A DNA stretch of 64,000 nucleotides. Origin: Pedobacter riviphilus (GTDB taxonomy: Bacteria; Bacteroidota; Bacteroidia; Sphingobacteriales; Sphingobacteriaceae). The notes under the pieces were generated by a model. The model searched no databases, was not told the DNA's origin, and worked only from the letters and a program-made list of their open reading frames with translations. The DNA lies in NCBI RefSeq assembly GCF_014692875.1, contig NZ_CP061171.1, forward strand, positions 5,518,001-5,582,000, given 5' to 3'. A program made the translations under genes and the position numbers. Within the stretch, counting starts at the first letter, position 1. Each line of letters starts with the position of its first letter. Positions 8,428-17,129 of this stretch are shown one piece after another.

Positions 8428-8742
8428 TTATAAAATCAGGATCAATAATAGAATAATGATGATAATTGCACCAACTGAAAGGTAAACTCCTCCAGAAATA
8501 GCGCGGGCCTGACCTTTTAATTCTCTTAACTCACTACGTAAAGCTTTACGTTCTGCTCTCGTTAAGTTCGATTTGTCCATGTCTCTGATTTCTTCAACAC
8601 GGGTTTTAATTCTTTCCAGTTTCACCGCTTGATCTGCAGATAATTCTGTTGGGTTTTTCGCAAGTTTGTCAGCTGCCTGAGCTGAATTAAAACTAATGCC
8701 TAAAGAGAAAACCAAGGCTAGCGTGTAGATGAATTTTTTCAT
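8428..8742 (-). CDS. Small exported protein with a C-terminal membrane anchor
   Basis: I take ATG 8742 as the start because it gives a clean signal peptide (KKFIYTLALVFSLG, cleavage near SAQA), whereas an upstream extension adds 17 charged residues ahead of it. The mature protein is about 80 residues. It has a helical, highly charged middle (KLERIKTRVEEIRDMD, then LTRAERKALRSELRELK) and a C-terminal run of Ile and Leu (IIIIILLLILIL) that would span the membrane. I do not recognise a named family. Small proteins of this layout are frequent in Bacteroidetes, and this one may be an envelope stress or scaffold peptide. No function is assigned. Confidence 0.7.
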   Translation of the reverse strand: MKKFIYTLALVFSLGISFNSAQAADKLAKNPTELSADQAVKLERIKTRVEEIRDMDKSNLTRAERKALRSELRELKGQARAISGGVYLSVGAIIIIILLLILIL

Positions 8743-8781
8743 AATATCTAATTTTTTTAGTGTTCGATCTCTAGATAACAA

Positions 8782-8812
8782 AAAACCTACCAAAAATGTT
8801 CTGGTAGGTTTT
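8782..8812 (-). terminator. Terminator of the SIMPL gene
   Basis: AAAACCTACCA (8782-8792) and TGGTAGGTTTT (8802-8812) form a perfect 11-bp stem. On the minus strand it is followed by a run of T residues, 29 nt past the stop of the 8841-9527 gene. Confidence 0.8.
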
Positions 8813-8840
8813 GAAAAGTATTAATTTAACTGTTAAATTC

Positions 8841-9527
8841 TTATTTGATCTCGAAAATGGCATTTACTGTGAAATTCAGCTTAATTTTTTTAAAATCAAT
8901 TTCAGGTGCGCCAGCGGCATCAGCCATTTCAGCTTTCATCGCGTAATTTCTATAAACAGGTTGTATTACATTGTCTCCACCATCTTGTATTTCAATTACA
9001 CCACCTAATTTATCGCCTAAAGCCTCTACCATGTATGCTGCTTTCTCTTTTGCAGCTAATAAAGCTTTAATTTTAAGCTCTTTTTTTAAGGTTTCAATTT
9101 TAGAATAATCATAACTTTCAATATTCGTATTGGCAATTCCTTTGGCATCTATCGATTCAAGTATGGCGTTGAATTTATTCAGATCACTAACTTTTAAACG
9201 ATATTGTTTGCTGGCTAAGAAATCAGGATTTTTCTTTTTTTCTGTAGCATAATTCCAGCTGCTTAAATTGCTAATGGTTAAGTTTTCTTTTGCAATACCT
9301 ACTTTTTGTACAGCGGCATACAATTGTTTTTCCAATTCTGTAATGTCTACTTTTTTCTTTCCGTTTAAGTATTCTTTAAGTGAAATGCCGATGTAAATAA
9401 TATCGGGGGTAACTTCTGTTTCTGCGGTTCCGCTAACATTAATTTTTCTACGTAAGTCTACTTGTTGAGCCATCGCTGATGATAATCCTAAAAATGCAAC
9501 CAGTGCAAGTGCTATTAACTTTTTCAT
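8841..9527 (-). CDS. SIMPL domain (DUF541) periplasmic protein
   Basis: A 228-residue exported protein with a signal peptide (KKLIALALVAFLGL, cleavage near AMAQ). The mature part has the SIMPL/DUF541 layout: an N-terminal strand INVSGTAETEVTPDIIYIGI, a helical section, a second beta block (YRLKVSDLNKFNAIL), and the helix KALLAAKEKAAYMVEALGDKLG typical of the family. Members of this family (E. coli YggE and relatives) are linked to oxidative-stress protection, but no enzymatic reaction is known. It is a single gene with its own terminator. Confidence 0.88.
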   Translation of the reverse strand: MKKLIALALVAFLGLSSAMAQQVDLRRKINVSGTAETEVTPDIIYIGISLKEYLNGKKKVDITELEKQLYAAVQKVGIAKENLTISNLSSWNYATEKKKNPDFLASKQYRLKVSDLNKFNAILESIDAKGIANTNIESYDYSKIETLKKELKIKALLAAKEKAAYMVEALGDKLGGVIEIQDGGDNVIQPVYRNYAMKAEMADAAGAPEIDFKKIKLNFTVNAIFEIK

Positions 9528-10114
9528 ATTTATTTTTCTTTGTGTGTACTGTAATGATGTAAACCGTGCACAAATTCCACACCGAGATTATCATTTTTTT
9601 TATTTTTTTTGAAATGAGCATCAGTACTTCAGGGCAAAACTGGTCCCACTATACACTTTAACCCCGAAGAAAAATCGGGGCTGCCATTGTTATCGGGTTT
9701 ATTAACAAAGGATTATGCTGCTATCAAAAAAAAAACTATCAAATATTAGCAATTGCTACAGGAATAAGTTTTAACCTTGAAAATATTATTCTTTTTATCA
9801 TGTAAATATTCATTCAATTATTACCTCCATTAAAAAAGTTATTGTTCTAACCACCTAAACGCGACAAAACGAATAGCCCGGAATGAAAGCGCAGCGAAAT
9901 GAGGAAAATAGCGATGGCGGGACCGAATTGGCCAATGCATATTGAAGCCTGATTTTCTAAAATAAATAGAATGAGAGTAAAAATTATGCGCAAGGTTTTA
10001 TGCTTAAATAGACGGAATTATAAATGGTTATAAAACCTAGCGCAGCAGAGTTTTCTGCAGAATTTTAATCATGTTTTGCAATTAAGAATTGCAAAAGGAA
10101 TTGAATTGTGGTGA
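9528..10114. other. 587-nt gene-free intergenic region
   Basis: I see no credible ORF. It contains a small hairpin with arms CCCCGA/TCGGGG (9662-9680). A GGTTTATTAACA word is shared with the dispersed repeat near 52.1 kb. A GC-richer patch around 9858-9945 (AAAGCGCAGCGAAATGAGG, then GGCGGGAC) resembles the inner part of the 32.6 kb repeat. It looks like decayed repeat DNA. Confidence 0.5.
10074..10096 (-). terminator. Hairpin downstream of the cold-shock gene
   Basis: TTTTGCAATT and AATTGCAAAA form a perfect 10-bp stem with a 3-nt loop, 19 nt beyond the csp stop. There is no long T-run, so terminator function is only likely. Confidence 0.5.
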
Positions 10115-10567
10115 TTAAACCTTTGATACTTTAACAGCTGTTGGTCCTTTTTGACCCATTTCTACTTCGAACGTAACTTTATCACCTTCTTTAATCTGGG
10201 TGATTAAACCGTTTGCGTGAACAAAAATACTGTCTTGTGTTTCAGTGTTTTTAATAAAACCGTAACCTTTACTGTCGTTAAAGAAAGTAACTGTTCCTTT
10301 TTTAACAGGATTTTCATCAACGATGTCTTCTTGTCTTGAAATACCAATCTGAATATCTTCCGTATTAATTACTTTCTTTTTCTTCGGATCTGGTGGAGTA
10401 GAAGAGATGTTTCCGTTTTCATCAACATAAGCCATCATATCTTCAAGCGCTAAACCTTTTTTTGCATTAGCCTGACGCTCTTCTTTTTTCTCTTGTTTGT
10501 CTTTTTGTTTTTTTAATCGTTTTTTTTCGTTCTCTTTTTTACTGTATGTTGCCTGAGATTTAGCCAT
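10115..10567 (-). CDS. Cold-shock domain protein with a basic N-terminal extension
   Basis: A 150-residue nucleic-acid-binding protein. Residues about 88-150 are a cold-shock domain with RNP1-like KGYGFIKN and RNP2-like DSIFVHANGL, which should bind single-stranded RNA or DNA. The first 45 residues are extremely rich in Lys, Glu and Gln (KKENEKKRLKKQKDKQEK), a predicted charged helix. A linker follows. This extended form, instead of the usual 65-residue Csp, is common in Bacteroidetes. A role as an RNA chaperone is inferred. It is a single gene with long flanking spacers. Confidence 0.88.
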   Translation of the reverse strand: MAKSQATYSKKENEKKRLKKQKDKQEKKEERQANAKKGLALEDMMAYVDENGNISSTPPDPKKKKVINTEDIQIGISRQEDIVDENPVKKGTVTFFNDSKGYGFIKNTETQDSIFVHANGLITQIKEGDKVTFEVEMGQKGPTAVKVSKV

Positions 10568-10698
10568 ATATTATTTAATTGTTTTGTTTTGAAAGGTGAG
10601 TGGAATGGAGAATTATACAAAGATAACAATACTAAAGCATAAACACGATTTTATTCGGTTATGCTCTTGTCATTTGGGCTTGCATAGTAAAGCATAGT

Positions 10699-10738
10699 TA
10701 CCACAGAGGAAGAGGATGAACACAGATAAAGAAAGATA
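10699..10738. repeat. ACCACAGAG...AACACAGAT low-complexity intergenic repeat
   Basis: The segment with ACCACAGAGGAAGAGGATG and ACACAGATAAAG has the look of the widespread purine-rich spacer repeats of environmental bacteria. A weaker relative (TTCGCAAAGAAGC) is at 12749-12762. Assignment is by eye. Confidence 0.3.
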
Positions 10739-10769
10739 TCGTCCGTATATATCTTGTGATTGATTCTTT

Positions 10770-11309
10770 TTACGATGCTTTATTTGCCCACTTATTTTTA
10801 TCCACCTGATAAACAAAATTCCATTTTAATGGCTCACCATAATAGGCTACTTCTAATTCAGCAATTTTAACGGCTCCTAATTTCTCTGTCGCTTTTTGTG
10901 AACGAAAATTAGTAGCCCCAATATGTAAGATTACTTTATCTACAAATTGAAAAGCATAATCGAGCATCAAAGTTTTTAAAGCCTTATTATGCCCTTTGCC
11001 CCAAAACTCGCGGGCAATAAAAGTGTAACCAATGGCCACTGAACCCGCTGCCTCATCCAATTCGTAGTATCTGGAACTGCCAACAATTTTGTTGCTTTCT
11101 TTTTCATAAATGATAAAAGCACACTTCGATTCCATTGCTCCTTTAAAGAAATTTTCGAAAACCGCTCTTTTGTAACGATCTTTATTGGGGTGCTGCTCCC
11201 AGATCAACGGATCGGAAGCTACCGCAAAAAGTGCTTCAAAATCTTCTTCTTTTAAGGGAACTACTGTAATTAAATCGTTTGCTAATGTAGGCTGTAAATC
11301 GAAATTCAT
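10770..11309 (-). CDS. GNAT family N-acetyltransferase
   Basis: A 179-residue acetyltransferase of the RimJ/RimL-like GNAT group, which transfers acetyl from acetyl-CoA to an amine. The acetyl-CoA region is visible as GYTFIAREFWGKGHNKAL (the Q/R-x-x-G-x-A/G loop appears as FWGKGHNKA). The family C-terminal segment IGATNFRSQKATEKLG follows. The N-terminal part (VPLKEEDFEALFAVASDPLIW) is typical of this subgroup. The substrate cannot be read from sequence. It is on the same strand as fabV but separated from it by a strong terminator. Confidence 0.85.
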   Translation of the reverse strand: MNFDLQPTLANDLITVVPLKEEDFEALFAVASDPLIWEQHPNKDRYKRAVFENFFKGAMESKCAFIIYEKESNKIVGSSRYYELDEAAGSVAIGYTFIAREFWGKGHNKALKTLMLDYAFQFVDKVILHIGATNFRSQKATEKLGAVKIAELEVAYYGEPLKWNFVYQVDKNKWANKAS

Positions 11310-11321
11310 ATGGTTTGAATG

Positions 11322-11352
11322 TAAAAACGGCTGGCTATAGGGCCAGCCGTTT
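11322..11352 (-). terminator. fabV terminator
   Basis: AAACGGCTGGC (11325-11335) and GCCAGCCGTTT (11342-11352) form an 11-bp stem with a six-nt loop, and a T-run follows on the minus strand. Confidence 0.8.
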
Positions 11353-11368
11353 ATAATTTATTATTTAA

Positions 11369-11393
11369 GCCCCTGAAACAGGTTCAGGGTGGC
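11369..11393. repeat. Short palindromic repeat (family A)
   Basis: CCTGAA and TTCAGG arms around ACAGG, within GCCCCTGAAACAGG and TTCAGGGTGGC, match the CCCTGAACNTGTTTCAGGG type of family A. It lies between the fabV stop and its terminator. Confidence 0.5.
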
Positions 11394-11405
11394 GTATCTG
11401 AGTAG

Positions 11406-12599
11406 TTAGTTTACTAAACCTTCAATTTCTACTACTTCCTGGGCATCTTTTTGATAATCAACCTGATCAATTTCGAAACCAAATAAGCTTAAGAAATCAG
11501 ATCTGTAACCTGGTAAATCACCTATTATTGGTAAAGTTTCGGTTGTTGCTTCTTTCCAAAGTTCGGCAACTTTAGCCTGGATATCTTCACGCATTTCCCA
11601 ATCGTCGATTCTGATTCTTCCTTTCTCATCAACAGGAACAGGGTTGCCGGTATATAAACGATCTGCATATAAACGTTGGATCTGCTCAATTGTACCCTCA
11701 TGCACGCCTTCTGCTTTCATTACTTTGTACAACAATGAAATATATAACGGGATTACCGGAATAGCCGAACTTGCCTGTGTTACCAATGCTTTATTAACCG
11801 ATACATAAGCCTTGCCATTAATATCTTTTAATTTATCGCTGATTTTAAAGGCAGTTGCTTCTAAATCATCTTTAGCTCTACCAATGGTTCCTTTGCGGTA
11901 TACCGGCTCGGTTAAAGCAGGGCCGATGTAAGAATATGCTACTGTAGTTGCACCTTCAGCAAGTAGATTCTCTGCTTTTAGGGCATCAATCCACATGGCC
12001 CAATCTTCGCCACCCATTACCGCAACGGTATTGGCAATATCTTCTTCGGTAGCAGGTTCGATAGAAATTTCGGTCACATTACCAGTATGGAAATCGACGG
12101 TTTTATTGGTATAAGTTCCACCGATAGGTTTTAAGGTAGAGCGGTGAAGCACTTCCGTATCAGGATGTTTCCTCACTGGCGATGCCAGGCTATAAATGAC
12201 TAAATCAACCTGGCCAAGATCAGCCTTGATCAATTCAATTGTTTTTTCTTTAATTTCTTTTGAGAATGCATCACCATTAATGCTTTTTGCATATAAACCG
12301 GCAGCATGGGCTTCTTTCTCAAAGGCTGCACTATTGTACCAACCTGGTGATGCAGTTTTGCCTTCAGAAGGTGCCTTTTCGAAAAATACACCAATTGTAG
12401 AAGCTCCAGAACCATATGCAGCCGCAATACGCGAAGCTAAACCGAAACCGGTTGATGCACCAATTACCAATACTTTTTTAGGGCCATCTATAGCTCCTTT
12501 AGATTTTACATATTCAATTTGATTCTTTACGTTTTGTGCGCAACCATCAGGGTGTGCGGTTAAACAGATAAAGCCCCTCATTCTAGGTTCGATAATCAT
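11406..12599 (-). CDS. fabV: Enoyl-[acyl-carrier-protein] reductase, FabV type
   Basis: A 397-residue NAD(P)H-dependent reductase that reduces trans-2-enoyl-ACP, the last step of each fatty-acid elongation cycle. The start MIIEPRMRGFICLTAHPDGC is diagnostic of the FabV/TER family. The Rossmann motif VLVIGASTGFGLASRIAAAYG follows near residue 45 (cited as separate parts: VLVIGAST and GFGLASR). The active-site Tyr-x8-Lys pattern lies in YSYIGPALTEPVYRKG. Length is normal. FabV is a triclosan-tolerant isozyme of FabI. Whether it is the only enoyl reductase here cannot be seen from this window. Confidence 0.95.
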   Translation of the reverse strand: MIIEPRMRGFICLTAHPDGCAQNVKNQIEYVKSKGAIDGPKKVLVIGASTGFGLASRIAAAYGSGASTIGVFFEKAPSEGKTASPGWYNSAAFEKEAHAAGLYAKSINGDAFSKEIKEKTIELIKADLGQVDLVIYSLASPVRKHPDTEVLHRSTLKPIGGTYTNKTVDFHTGNVTEISIEPATEEDIANTVAVMGGEDWAMWIDALKAENLLAEGATTVAYSYIGPALTEPVYRKGTIGRAKDDLEATAFKISDKLKDINGKAYVSVNKALVTQASSAIPVIPLYISLLYKVMKAEGVHEGTIEQIQRLYADRLYTGNPVPVDEKGRIRIDDWEMREDIQAKVAELWKEATTETLPIIGDLPGYRSDFLSLFGFEIDQVDYQKDAQEVVEIEGLVN

Positions 12600-12938
12600 T
12601 TTTTGTTCTATTTACGTTTTGTAATGTTAAAATAAGTGCGATTTTAAGGGTATAGAAAATACCATAACGCCCAAATCTTTAACGAAGATAAATTTTTAAT
12701 CGCTTAACATTAAATGAAATTTGTTTTAACCGCAATAGTCGCAAAGGTTTTCGCAAAGAAGCAAAAGAGATTGGTGCCATTTTTACTATCGTGGTAATGG
12801 AGAAAGGGCACAGGGAATGCATAGGTTGGCATTACTAAACATTTTATTAGGCACATGCACTTCTGACTCGAGGCTTCTTACTTTCGCATATTTCTCTTAA
12901 TTTAGCGCCACACAGATAAAACCGGTTTATCTCTTCTT
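12600..12938. other. 339-nt divergent intergenic region between fabV and the DUF2490 gene
   Basis: No gene is visible. It should hold the promoters of both divergent genes, but I find no clear TAnnTTTG box. Around 12730-12765 there is a low-complexity segment (CGCAAAGGTTTTCGCAAAGAA) of the spacer-repeat type. Confidence 0.4.
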
Positions 12939-13646
12939 ATGAAAAAAATAATATTGTCTGCCGTGGTGCTCATCATCATGGCTTCTGGAAATCTTTATGC
13001 GCAAACCCAACATCAAAATTCGGGTTGGTTTATGCTTCTAAATAACACCAAGTTTAATGATAAATGGGGGCTTCAGTTCGATGTTCAACTGCGCTCGGCT
13101 GATGACTGGGGTTATTTGAGAAATACATTGATGCGTCCGGCTTTACAATATTTTATTAACAACAAGCACAATGTAGCATTAGGGTATTTATGGCAAACTA
13201 CACACACTGAATTGGAAGGAACTCCAGATCTTACGCTTCACGAACACCGCATTTTTGAACAGTATATTTATAACCATAAAATAAAATCGGTTTTTGCCAG
13301 TCACAGGTTTAGGGTAGAACAACGGTTCATCGGCCGTACTGGTGAAGATGTGTTTTCACAACGTTTCCGTTATTTTGTGAGATTAATCCAGCCCCTGCAA
13401 AAAACTCAGCCAACGTTTACAAAAGGACCATTTGTGGCTTTGCAGAACGAGGTGTTTTTAAATCTTCAGAATAAGGATAAAATTAACAATAGTGTTTTCG
13501 ATCAGAATAGGTTATACCTGGCTGCGGGTTATCGTTTTTCGAAGCAGTTTGACCTGGAAGCTGGATATATGAACCAGATTACAAATGGCATTTCGAACAA
13601 TACGGTTAATAATATTATTCAGCTGGCTGTTTACACGAGGTTTTAA
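12939..13646 (+). CDS. DUF2490 family outer-membrane beta-barrel protein
   Basis: A 235-residue exported protein with a signal peptide (KKIILSAVVLIIMASG, cleavage after LYAQ). The mature part alternates hydrophobic and polar residues in strand-sized blocks (KWGLQFDVQLRSADDWG, HNVALGYLWQTTH, SHRFRVEQRFIGR) and ends in the terminal aromatic signature AVYTRF expected of an outer-membrane barrel. The pattern matches the DUF2490 family of Bacteroidetes. Function is unknown. A second probable barrel gene follows 85 nt later on the same strand, and they may be cotranscribed. Confidence 0.82.
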   Translation: MKKIILSAVVLIIMASGNLYAQTQHQNSGWFMLLNNTKFNDKWGLQFDVQLRSADDWGYLRNTLMRPALQYFINNKHNVALGYLWQTTHTELEGTPDLTLHEHRIFEQYIYNHKIKSVFASHRFRVEQRFIGRTGEDVFSQRFRYFVRLIQPLQKTQPTFTKGPFVALQNEVFLNLQNKDKINNSVFDQNRLYLAAGYRFSKQFDLEAGYMNQITNGISNNTVNNIIQLAVYTRF

Positions 13647-13731
13647 TGTTTTAAAGTCATTTTTTGTACAGCAACTCTTACAAATTGTTAAAGCTGTTGT
13701 AATTGACGGGTCTTTTTGCTCAATTTGCCGC

Positions 13732-14622
13732 GTGAAAAGATTTACCATCCTATTTTTAGCACTCTTGTTTGGCAAGCGCATGCAGGCACAAGAGATTAAA
13801 GCCGCTTCAACCAATAATACGCCAACTTCAAAAAGTTTATTCAATCCTGAACATAAAAGGAAATTTTCCCGTAAAGGCGATTTTTATTTTCACTGGGGAT
13901 ATAATAGCTCCTGGTATGGTAAAAGCGATATCAGGTTTCAGGGACCTAACTACGATTTTACTTTGAAAGATGTAGTTGCGCACGATAGACAATCGAAATT
14001 AAGCTGGGCCTATTTGAATCCTGGTTTGATCACTGTACCACAATATAATATCCGCGCCGGGTACTTTATCAAAGATAATTATAGTATCTCCATTGGTTGG
14101 GACCACATGAAGTATGTAATGGATATTCCACAAACTGTTGCAATTACTGGTCACATCGGGCCAAATATTTCTCCAACCAACACTCCTACAGGTAATTTAG
14201 CTGGCGATTACAATGGCCAAAGCATTAACGTTAAGGAGAGTATGCTGACTTATGAGCATACAGATGGTTTTAATTATGCCAATATCGAGATTGAACGTTA
14301 TGACGATATTTGGGTTGCTCCAGGTGGAAATACTTCTTTAACCTTAGAAACCGGTTTAGGTGGTGGCATGATGGTTCCGCGTTCGGATGTACGTTTGTTC
14401 GGACAGGGCAGAAATAACCACTTCAGTATTTCGGGTTACGGTGTTTCTGCAAAAGTTGGACTTAAGTTTTATGTGTGGAAAAATATCTACCTGCAGAATA
14501 CCACTAAGTTTGGCGCTACCAATTTAACCAATGTGCATACTACTGGTTGGGATGAGTACGACAAGGCTAGTCAGAAGATTAACTACATTGAAAATATATG
14601 GCTGATTGGGGTTCAGTTTTAA
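13732..14622 (+). CDS. Probable outer-membrane protein, GTG start
   Basis: I place the start at GTG 13732. It gives a signal peptide (KRFTILFLALLFG, cleavage after MQAQ), while the longer frame would overlap the DUF2490 gene by 62 nt. The product is 296 residues with barrel-like strands (GDFYFHWGYNSSWYG, QYNIRAGYFIKDNYSISIGW) and a C-terminal IWLIGVQF. I do not recognise a named family. Co-orientation with the DUF2490 gene and the shared secretion route suggest an envelope role. A palindromic terminator follows. Confidence 0.75.
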   Translation: MKRFTILFLALLFGKRMQAQEIKAASTNNTPTSKSLFNPEHKRKFSRKGDFYFHWGYNSSWYGKSDIRFQGPNYDFTLKDVVAHDRQSKLSWAYLNPGLITVPQYNIRAGYFIKDNYSISIGWDHMKYVMDIPQTVAITGHIGPNISPTNTPTGNLAGDYNGQSINVKESMLTYEHTDGFNYANIEIERYDDIWVAPGGNTSLTLETGLGGGMMVPRSDVRLFGQGRNNHFSISGYGVSAKVGLKFYVWKNIYLQNTTKFGATNLTNVHTTGWDEYDKASQKINYIENIWLIGVQF

Positions 14623-14631
14623 AAGATTTGG

Positions 14632-14661
14632 AAGGAGGCTTAAGCCTCCTTTGTTGTTTTG
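14632..14661 (+). terminator. Terminator of the two-gene outer-membrane unit
   Basis: AAGGAGGCT and AGCCTCCTT flank a TA dinucleotide in a near-perfect palindrome and are followed by a T-rich tail. It lies 10 nt after the stop. Confidence 0.75.
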
Positions 14662-14729
14662 GTTGTGATTTAAAATTGCCACGGAAGATACAGTGAATGT
14701 TACATTATCTAATTTTTCATTCTGAGCAG

Positions 14730-15506
14730 CTATCTTTTTATTTTGGCTAAATATTGTATTACAGCATCTTCTGCCTTTTTGTTCTGCCTGATATTTTCAG
14801 TATACAGATCAATTCTCAGGTTTTTATAAAGCACTATCGCATTTTCTAACGCAGTAATTAAGGCTATCTTATTGTATTCGGCAATGGTACCTTTAAGTAA
14901 GTTAAAATCTTCGGCAGGAAGCTGCGATTCTACTTTACGCACTCCTCGAGGGAGGTTTTTGTTTTTGATGTGCAATAGAGGGCCAAACACCACCATCCTT
15001 AAAAAGCCGAAGAAATCTAAGGCTTCCAGATACTCACCTCTGCCGATTTTTAAGAGGGCATAATGCATCCATGTCCAAAAGCGGTCTTCAATCCACTGGT
15101 AATCTGGGTAGGGAAATTTAGCTTCAGTTTGATCAAGAATTTTCTGCAATTGATTGTCTCTGTCGATTAATAGCATAGGGTTTTCTACTCTTGAGGCAAA
15201 TTCATCAAGTGTTACAAATTTAATGTCTACATGTAGTAATGGCTTGTCGTAAAGACAGATCAATACGCGCGGTTCGCCAACATGCTCTCCTGTAAATGCA
15301 GAAATTAAATTGCCAAGGCGATTGGCATATTGCAGCATTTTCGATTTATCTGTTGATATCTTTTCCCTAGTAACCAAAATGAGGTCGAGGTCTGAAAATT
15401 CGTCGATCTCATTGCTGAGCCAGGAGCCACCCACGGCTAAGCCAATAACAAATTCATCGCTTTTTAATATTTCGGTTGCGTGTTGGGCAAATAGTTGTTG
15501 TATCAT
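14730..15506 (-). CDS. Nucleotidyltransferase-fold protein
   Basis: A 258-residue cytosolic protein with a pol-beta-type nucleotidyltransferase core. The glycine pair and acidic metal ligands are visible in GGSWLSNEIDEFSDLDLILV. A third carboxylate is likely in LLHVDIKFV. The C-terminal half is helical. The architecture resembles aminoglycoside adenylyltransferase-like and uncharacterised Bacteroidetes nucleotidyltransferases. There is no antibiotic-specific motif, so no substrate is assigned. The DinB-like gene lies 86 nt upstream on the same strand, and they may form one unit. Confidence 0.8.
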   Translation of the reverse strand: MIQQLFAQHATEILKSDEFVIGLAVGGSWLSNEIDEFSDLDLILVTREKISTDKSKMLQYANRLGNLISAFTGEHVGEPRVLICLYDKPLLHVDIKFVTLDEFASRVENPMLLIDRDNQLQKILDQTEAKFPYPDYQWIEDRFWTWMHYALLKIGRGEYLEALDFFGFLRMVVFGPLLHIKNKNLPRGVRKVESQLPAEDFNLLKGTIAEYNKIALITALENAIVLYKNLRIDLYTENIRQNKKAEDAVIQYLAKIKR

Positions 15507-15592
15507 GGGTAATTTTCATTAATATATCTACTAAAAAGATTACTTCACTCTAGCGCTCAGTCCCACGCTTCTGTTCGCAATGACGGATTGAA

Positions 15593-16039
15593 TTAAATAT
15601 CCAATAACCTTCGGTGATAATTAATCTGTCCTAAGTGATAGGCTAAATGTGTGGTAAGGTGGACGAGGAAGAATTCGGTTGATGTTTTCTCCTTAAATAC
15701 CAGCATCGGGTATTCACTATTGAGCTGTTCTTCTGTTATTTTATCCAGCGTTTCGTTAACCGAGGTTAGGGTCTCTTCGATCATGTTAATAAGTTGCTGC
15801 TTCGGAATATCTTTTAACGAAAACTCCAGTTCGCGGTTGCGGATGTAATTACTGCCGCCCAAAGTTGCGCCAATATAAGTGTTGAGGTTTCCGATTAAAT
15901 GCAGACAAAGGTTCCCAGCGGAATTTGCAATTCCCCTATCAATAAGCCATAAGGTCGATTCGACTTTGTACGATTCGATTTCGGATTTTAATTTGTTCAA
16001 ATCCCGGTTGAAAAGTGTTTTTAAGGTTTGGGTAAGCAT
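15593..16039 (-). CDS. DinB superfamily protein (DUF1572-like)
   Basis: A 148-residue helical-bundle protein. Candidate metal-ligand histidines are in NLCLHLIGNLNTYIG and in the C-terminal HLTTHLAYHLGQINYHRR. That pattern, with the N-terminal FNRDLNKLKSEIESY helix, fits the DUF1572 branch of the DinB superfamily. It is distinct in sequence from the DinB protein at 3216-3677. No catalytic function is known for this branch. It has no close neighbour that hints at a substrate. Confidence 0.75.
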   Translation of the reverse strand: MLTQTLKTLFNRDLNKLKSEIESYKVESTLWLIDRGIANSAGNLCLHLIGNLNTYIGATLGGSNYIRNRELEFSLKDIPKQQLINMIEETLTSVNETLDKITEEQLNSEYPMLVFKEKTSTEFFLVHLTTHLAYHLGQINYHRRLLDI

Positions 16040-16217
16040 ATGAAAATTCTTAAGGGATTATTTGAAATGTTGTTAGGCGAATATAAATATTTGAAGGCAT
16101 AATTTAGTTTAATGTGGTTTTTTACAGCGTGTTTCTTGCCCGATTAAGTTGAGGACTTGAAATGATAGCGGGATTGACAGTTATACTGGCTTTGCTTTCA
16201 AAAGAAAATATTGGCCA

Positions 16218-16250
16218 ACAAAAAACACCTACAATTTCTTGAAGGTGTTT
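16218..16250 (-). terminator. Terminator of the head-GIN gene
   Basis: AAACACCT and AGGTGTTT arms pair across an 11-nt loop and, on the minus strand, run into TTTTTTG. It lies 23 nt past the stop. Confidence 0.75.
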
Positions 16251-16272
16251 CTCTATTAAAAAGGGCTTTAAT

Positions 16273-17004
16273 TTATACTTTTCTTACTCCACCTGAGCCA
16301 ATAACGGTTTTATCTACACTTGGATTACCGGAATAATTTACGCTTCCTGATCCGCTGATTACCGCTCTGATGCTTTCGCTTACCGCAATATTTACAGTTC
16401 CTGAACCACTAATGGTACTGTTTAAAGTTTTTGTAGAAAAAGATTTACCTGCAAAAGTTCCCGAGCTGCTGATCACCACTTTGGCATGATCTGCACCTCC
16501 TGTAATATTTATTGCTCCAGAACCACTGATTACACCACTATAGTTATCTACATCTGCTGTTGCTTTAATGCTTCCCGAACCGCTTACTGTTGTTGTTAGA
16601 CTACCAGTGCTGATTTTTCCATTTACGGTTAAGCTTCCATCACCACTAACAGTTAAACTCGCTAATTCTCTGGCTGATACATAAGCTGTTATTTTTTTAC
16701 CTTCGTATTTTCTGGACCAGCTTGTGATACTGGTTTGCGGACGAATAACTAAAACATGGCCTTTTACTTCGGTAACGATTGAGGCCAATGCATCTGCATC
16801 ACCTTCTAAACGACAACTTTCACTATTACCCAAAGTTACAATTACGTTTATAGGGCCCGCTGCAGCAACTCCATTAAAATTTTTCACCTCCCTGTTGTCG
16901 CCGTTATTTTTTGAAGTGTTGATACTGATCTGATTTTTAGCAATTACATTGATACTAGAGGTTAATGTAAGGGATGCCAATAATATTGCAAATACTTTTT
17001 TCAT
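16273..17004 (-). CDS. Head-GIN domain (DUF2807) exported protein
   Basis: A 243-residue protein with a signal peptide (KKVFAILLASLTLTSS, cleavage near VIA). The mature part is a right-handed repetitive beta structure: many short units of the type SGSGSIKATAD, ISGSGAINITG and ISGSGTVNIAV, rich in Gly, Ser and Thr. It starts with the head-GIN sequence FNGVAAAGPINVIVTLG. That is the DUF2807 family, named from a putative autotransporter adhesin-like domain and very common in Bacteroidetes. A surface or periplasmic binding role is inferred. It is a single gene. Confidence 0.9.
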   Translation of the reverse strand: MKKVFAILLASLTLTSSINVIAKNQISINTSKNNGDNREVKNFNGVAAAGPINVIVTLGNSESCRLEGDADALASIVTEVKGHVLVIRPQTSITSWSRKYEGKKITAYVSARELASLTVSGDGSLTVNGKISTGSLTTTVSGSGSIKATADVDNYSGVISGSGAINITGGADHAKVVISSSGTFAGKSFSTKTLNSTISGSGTVNIAVSESIRAVISGSGSVNYSGNPSVDKTVIGSGGVRKV

Positions 17005-17129
17005 GGTATAGATTTTATTTTTAGATAAATAATGAGCTTTTTCTTATAAGACGATGGTTTTGTTGAAAAGTTGCATAAAATGCGATTTAATTCTCTTATT
17101 AATAATTTTAGGCTTGACTTCTCTGAGAT

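Noticed and set aside
9662..9680. Hairpin CCCCGA/TCGGGG as a terminator
   Set aside because: Stem is only 6 bp and no T-run follows on either strand; nothing ends nearby.
13585..13731. A 49-residue N-terminal extension of the 13732 gene
   Set aside because: It overlaps the DUF2490 gene and puts 49 residues in front of a good signal peptide. GTG 13732 is preferred.
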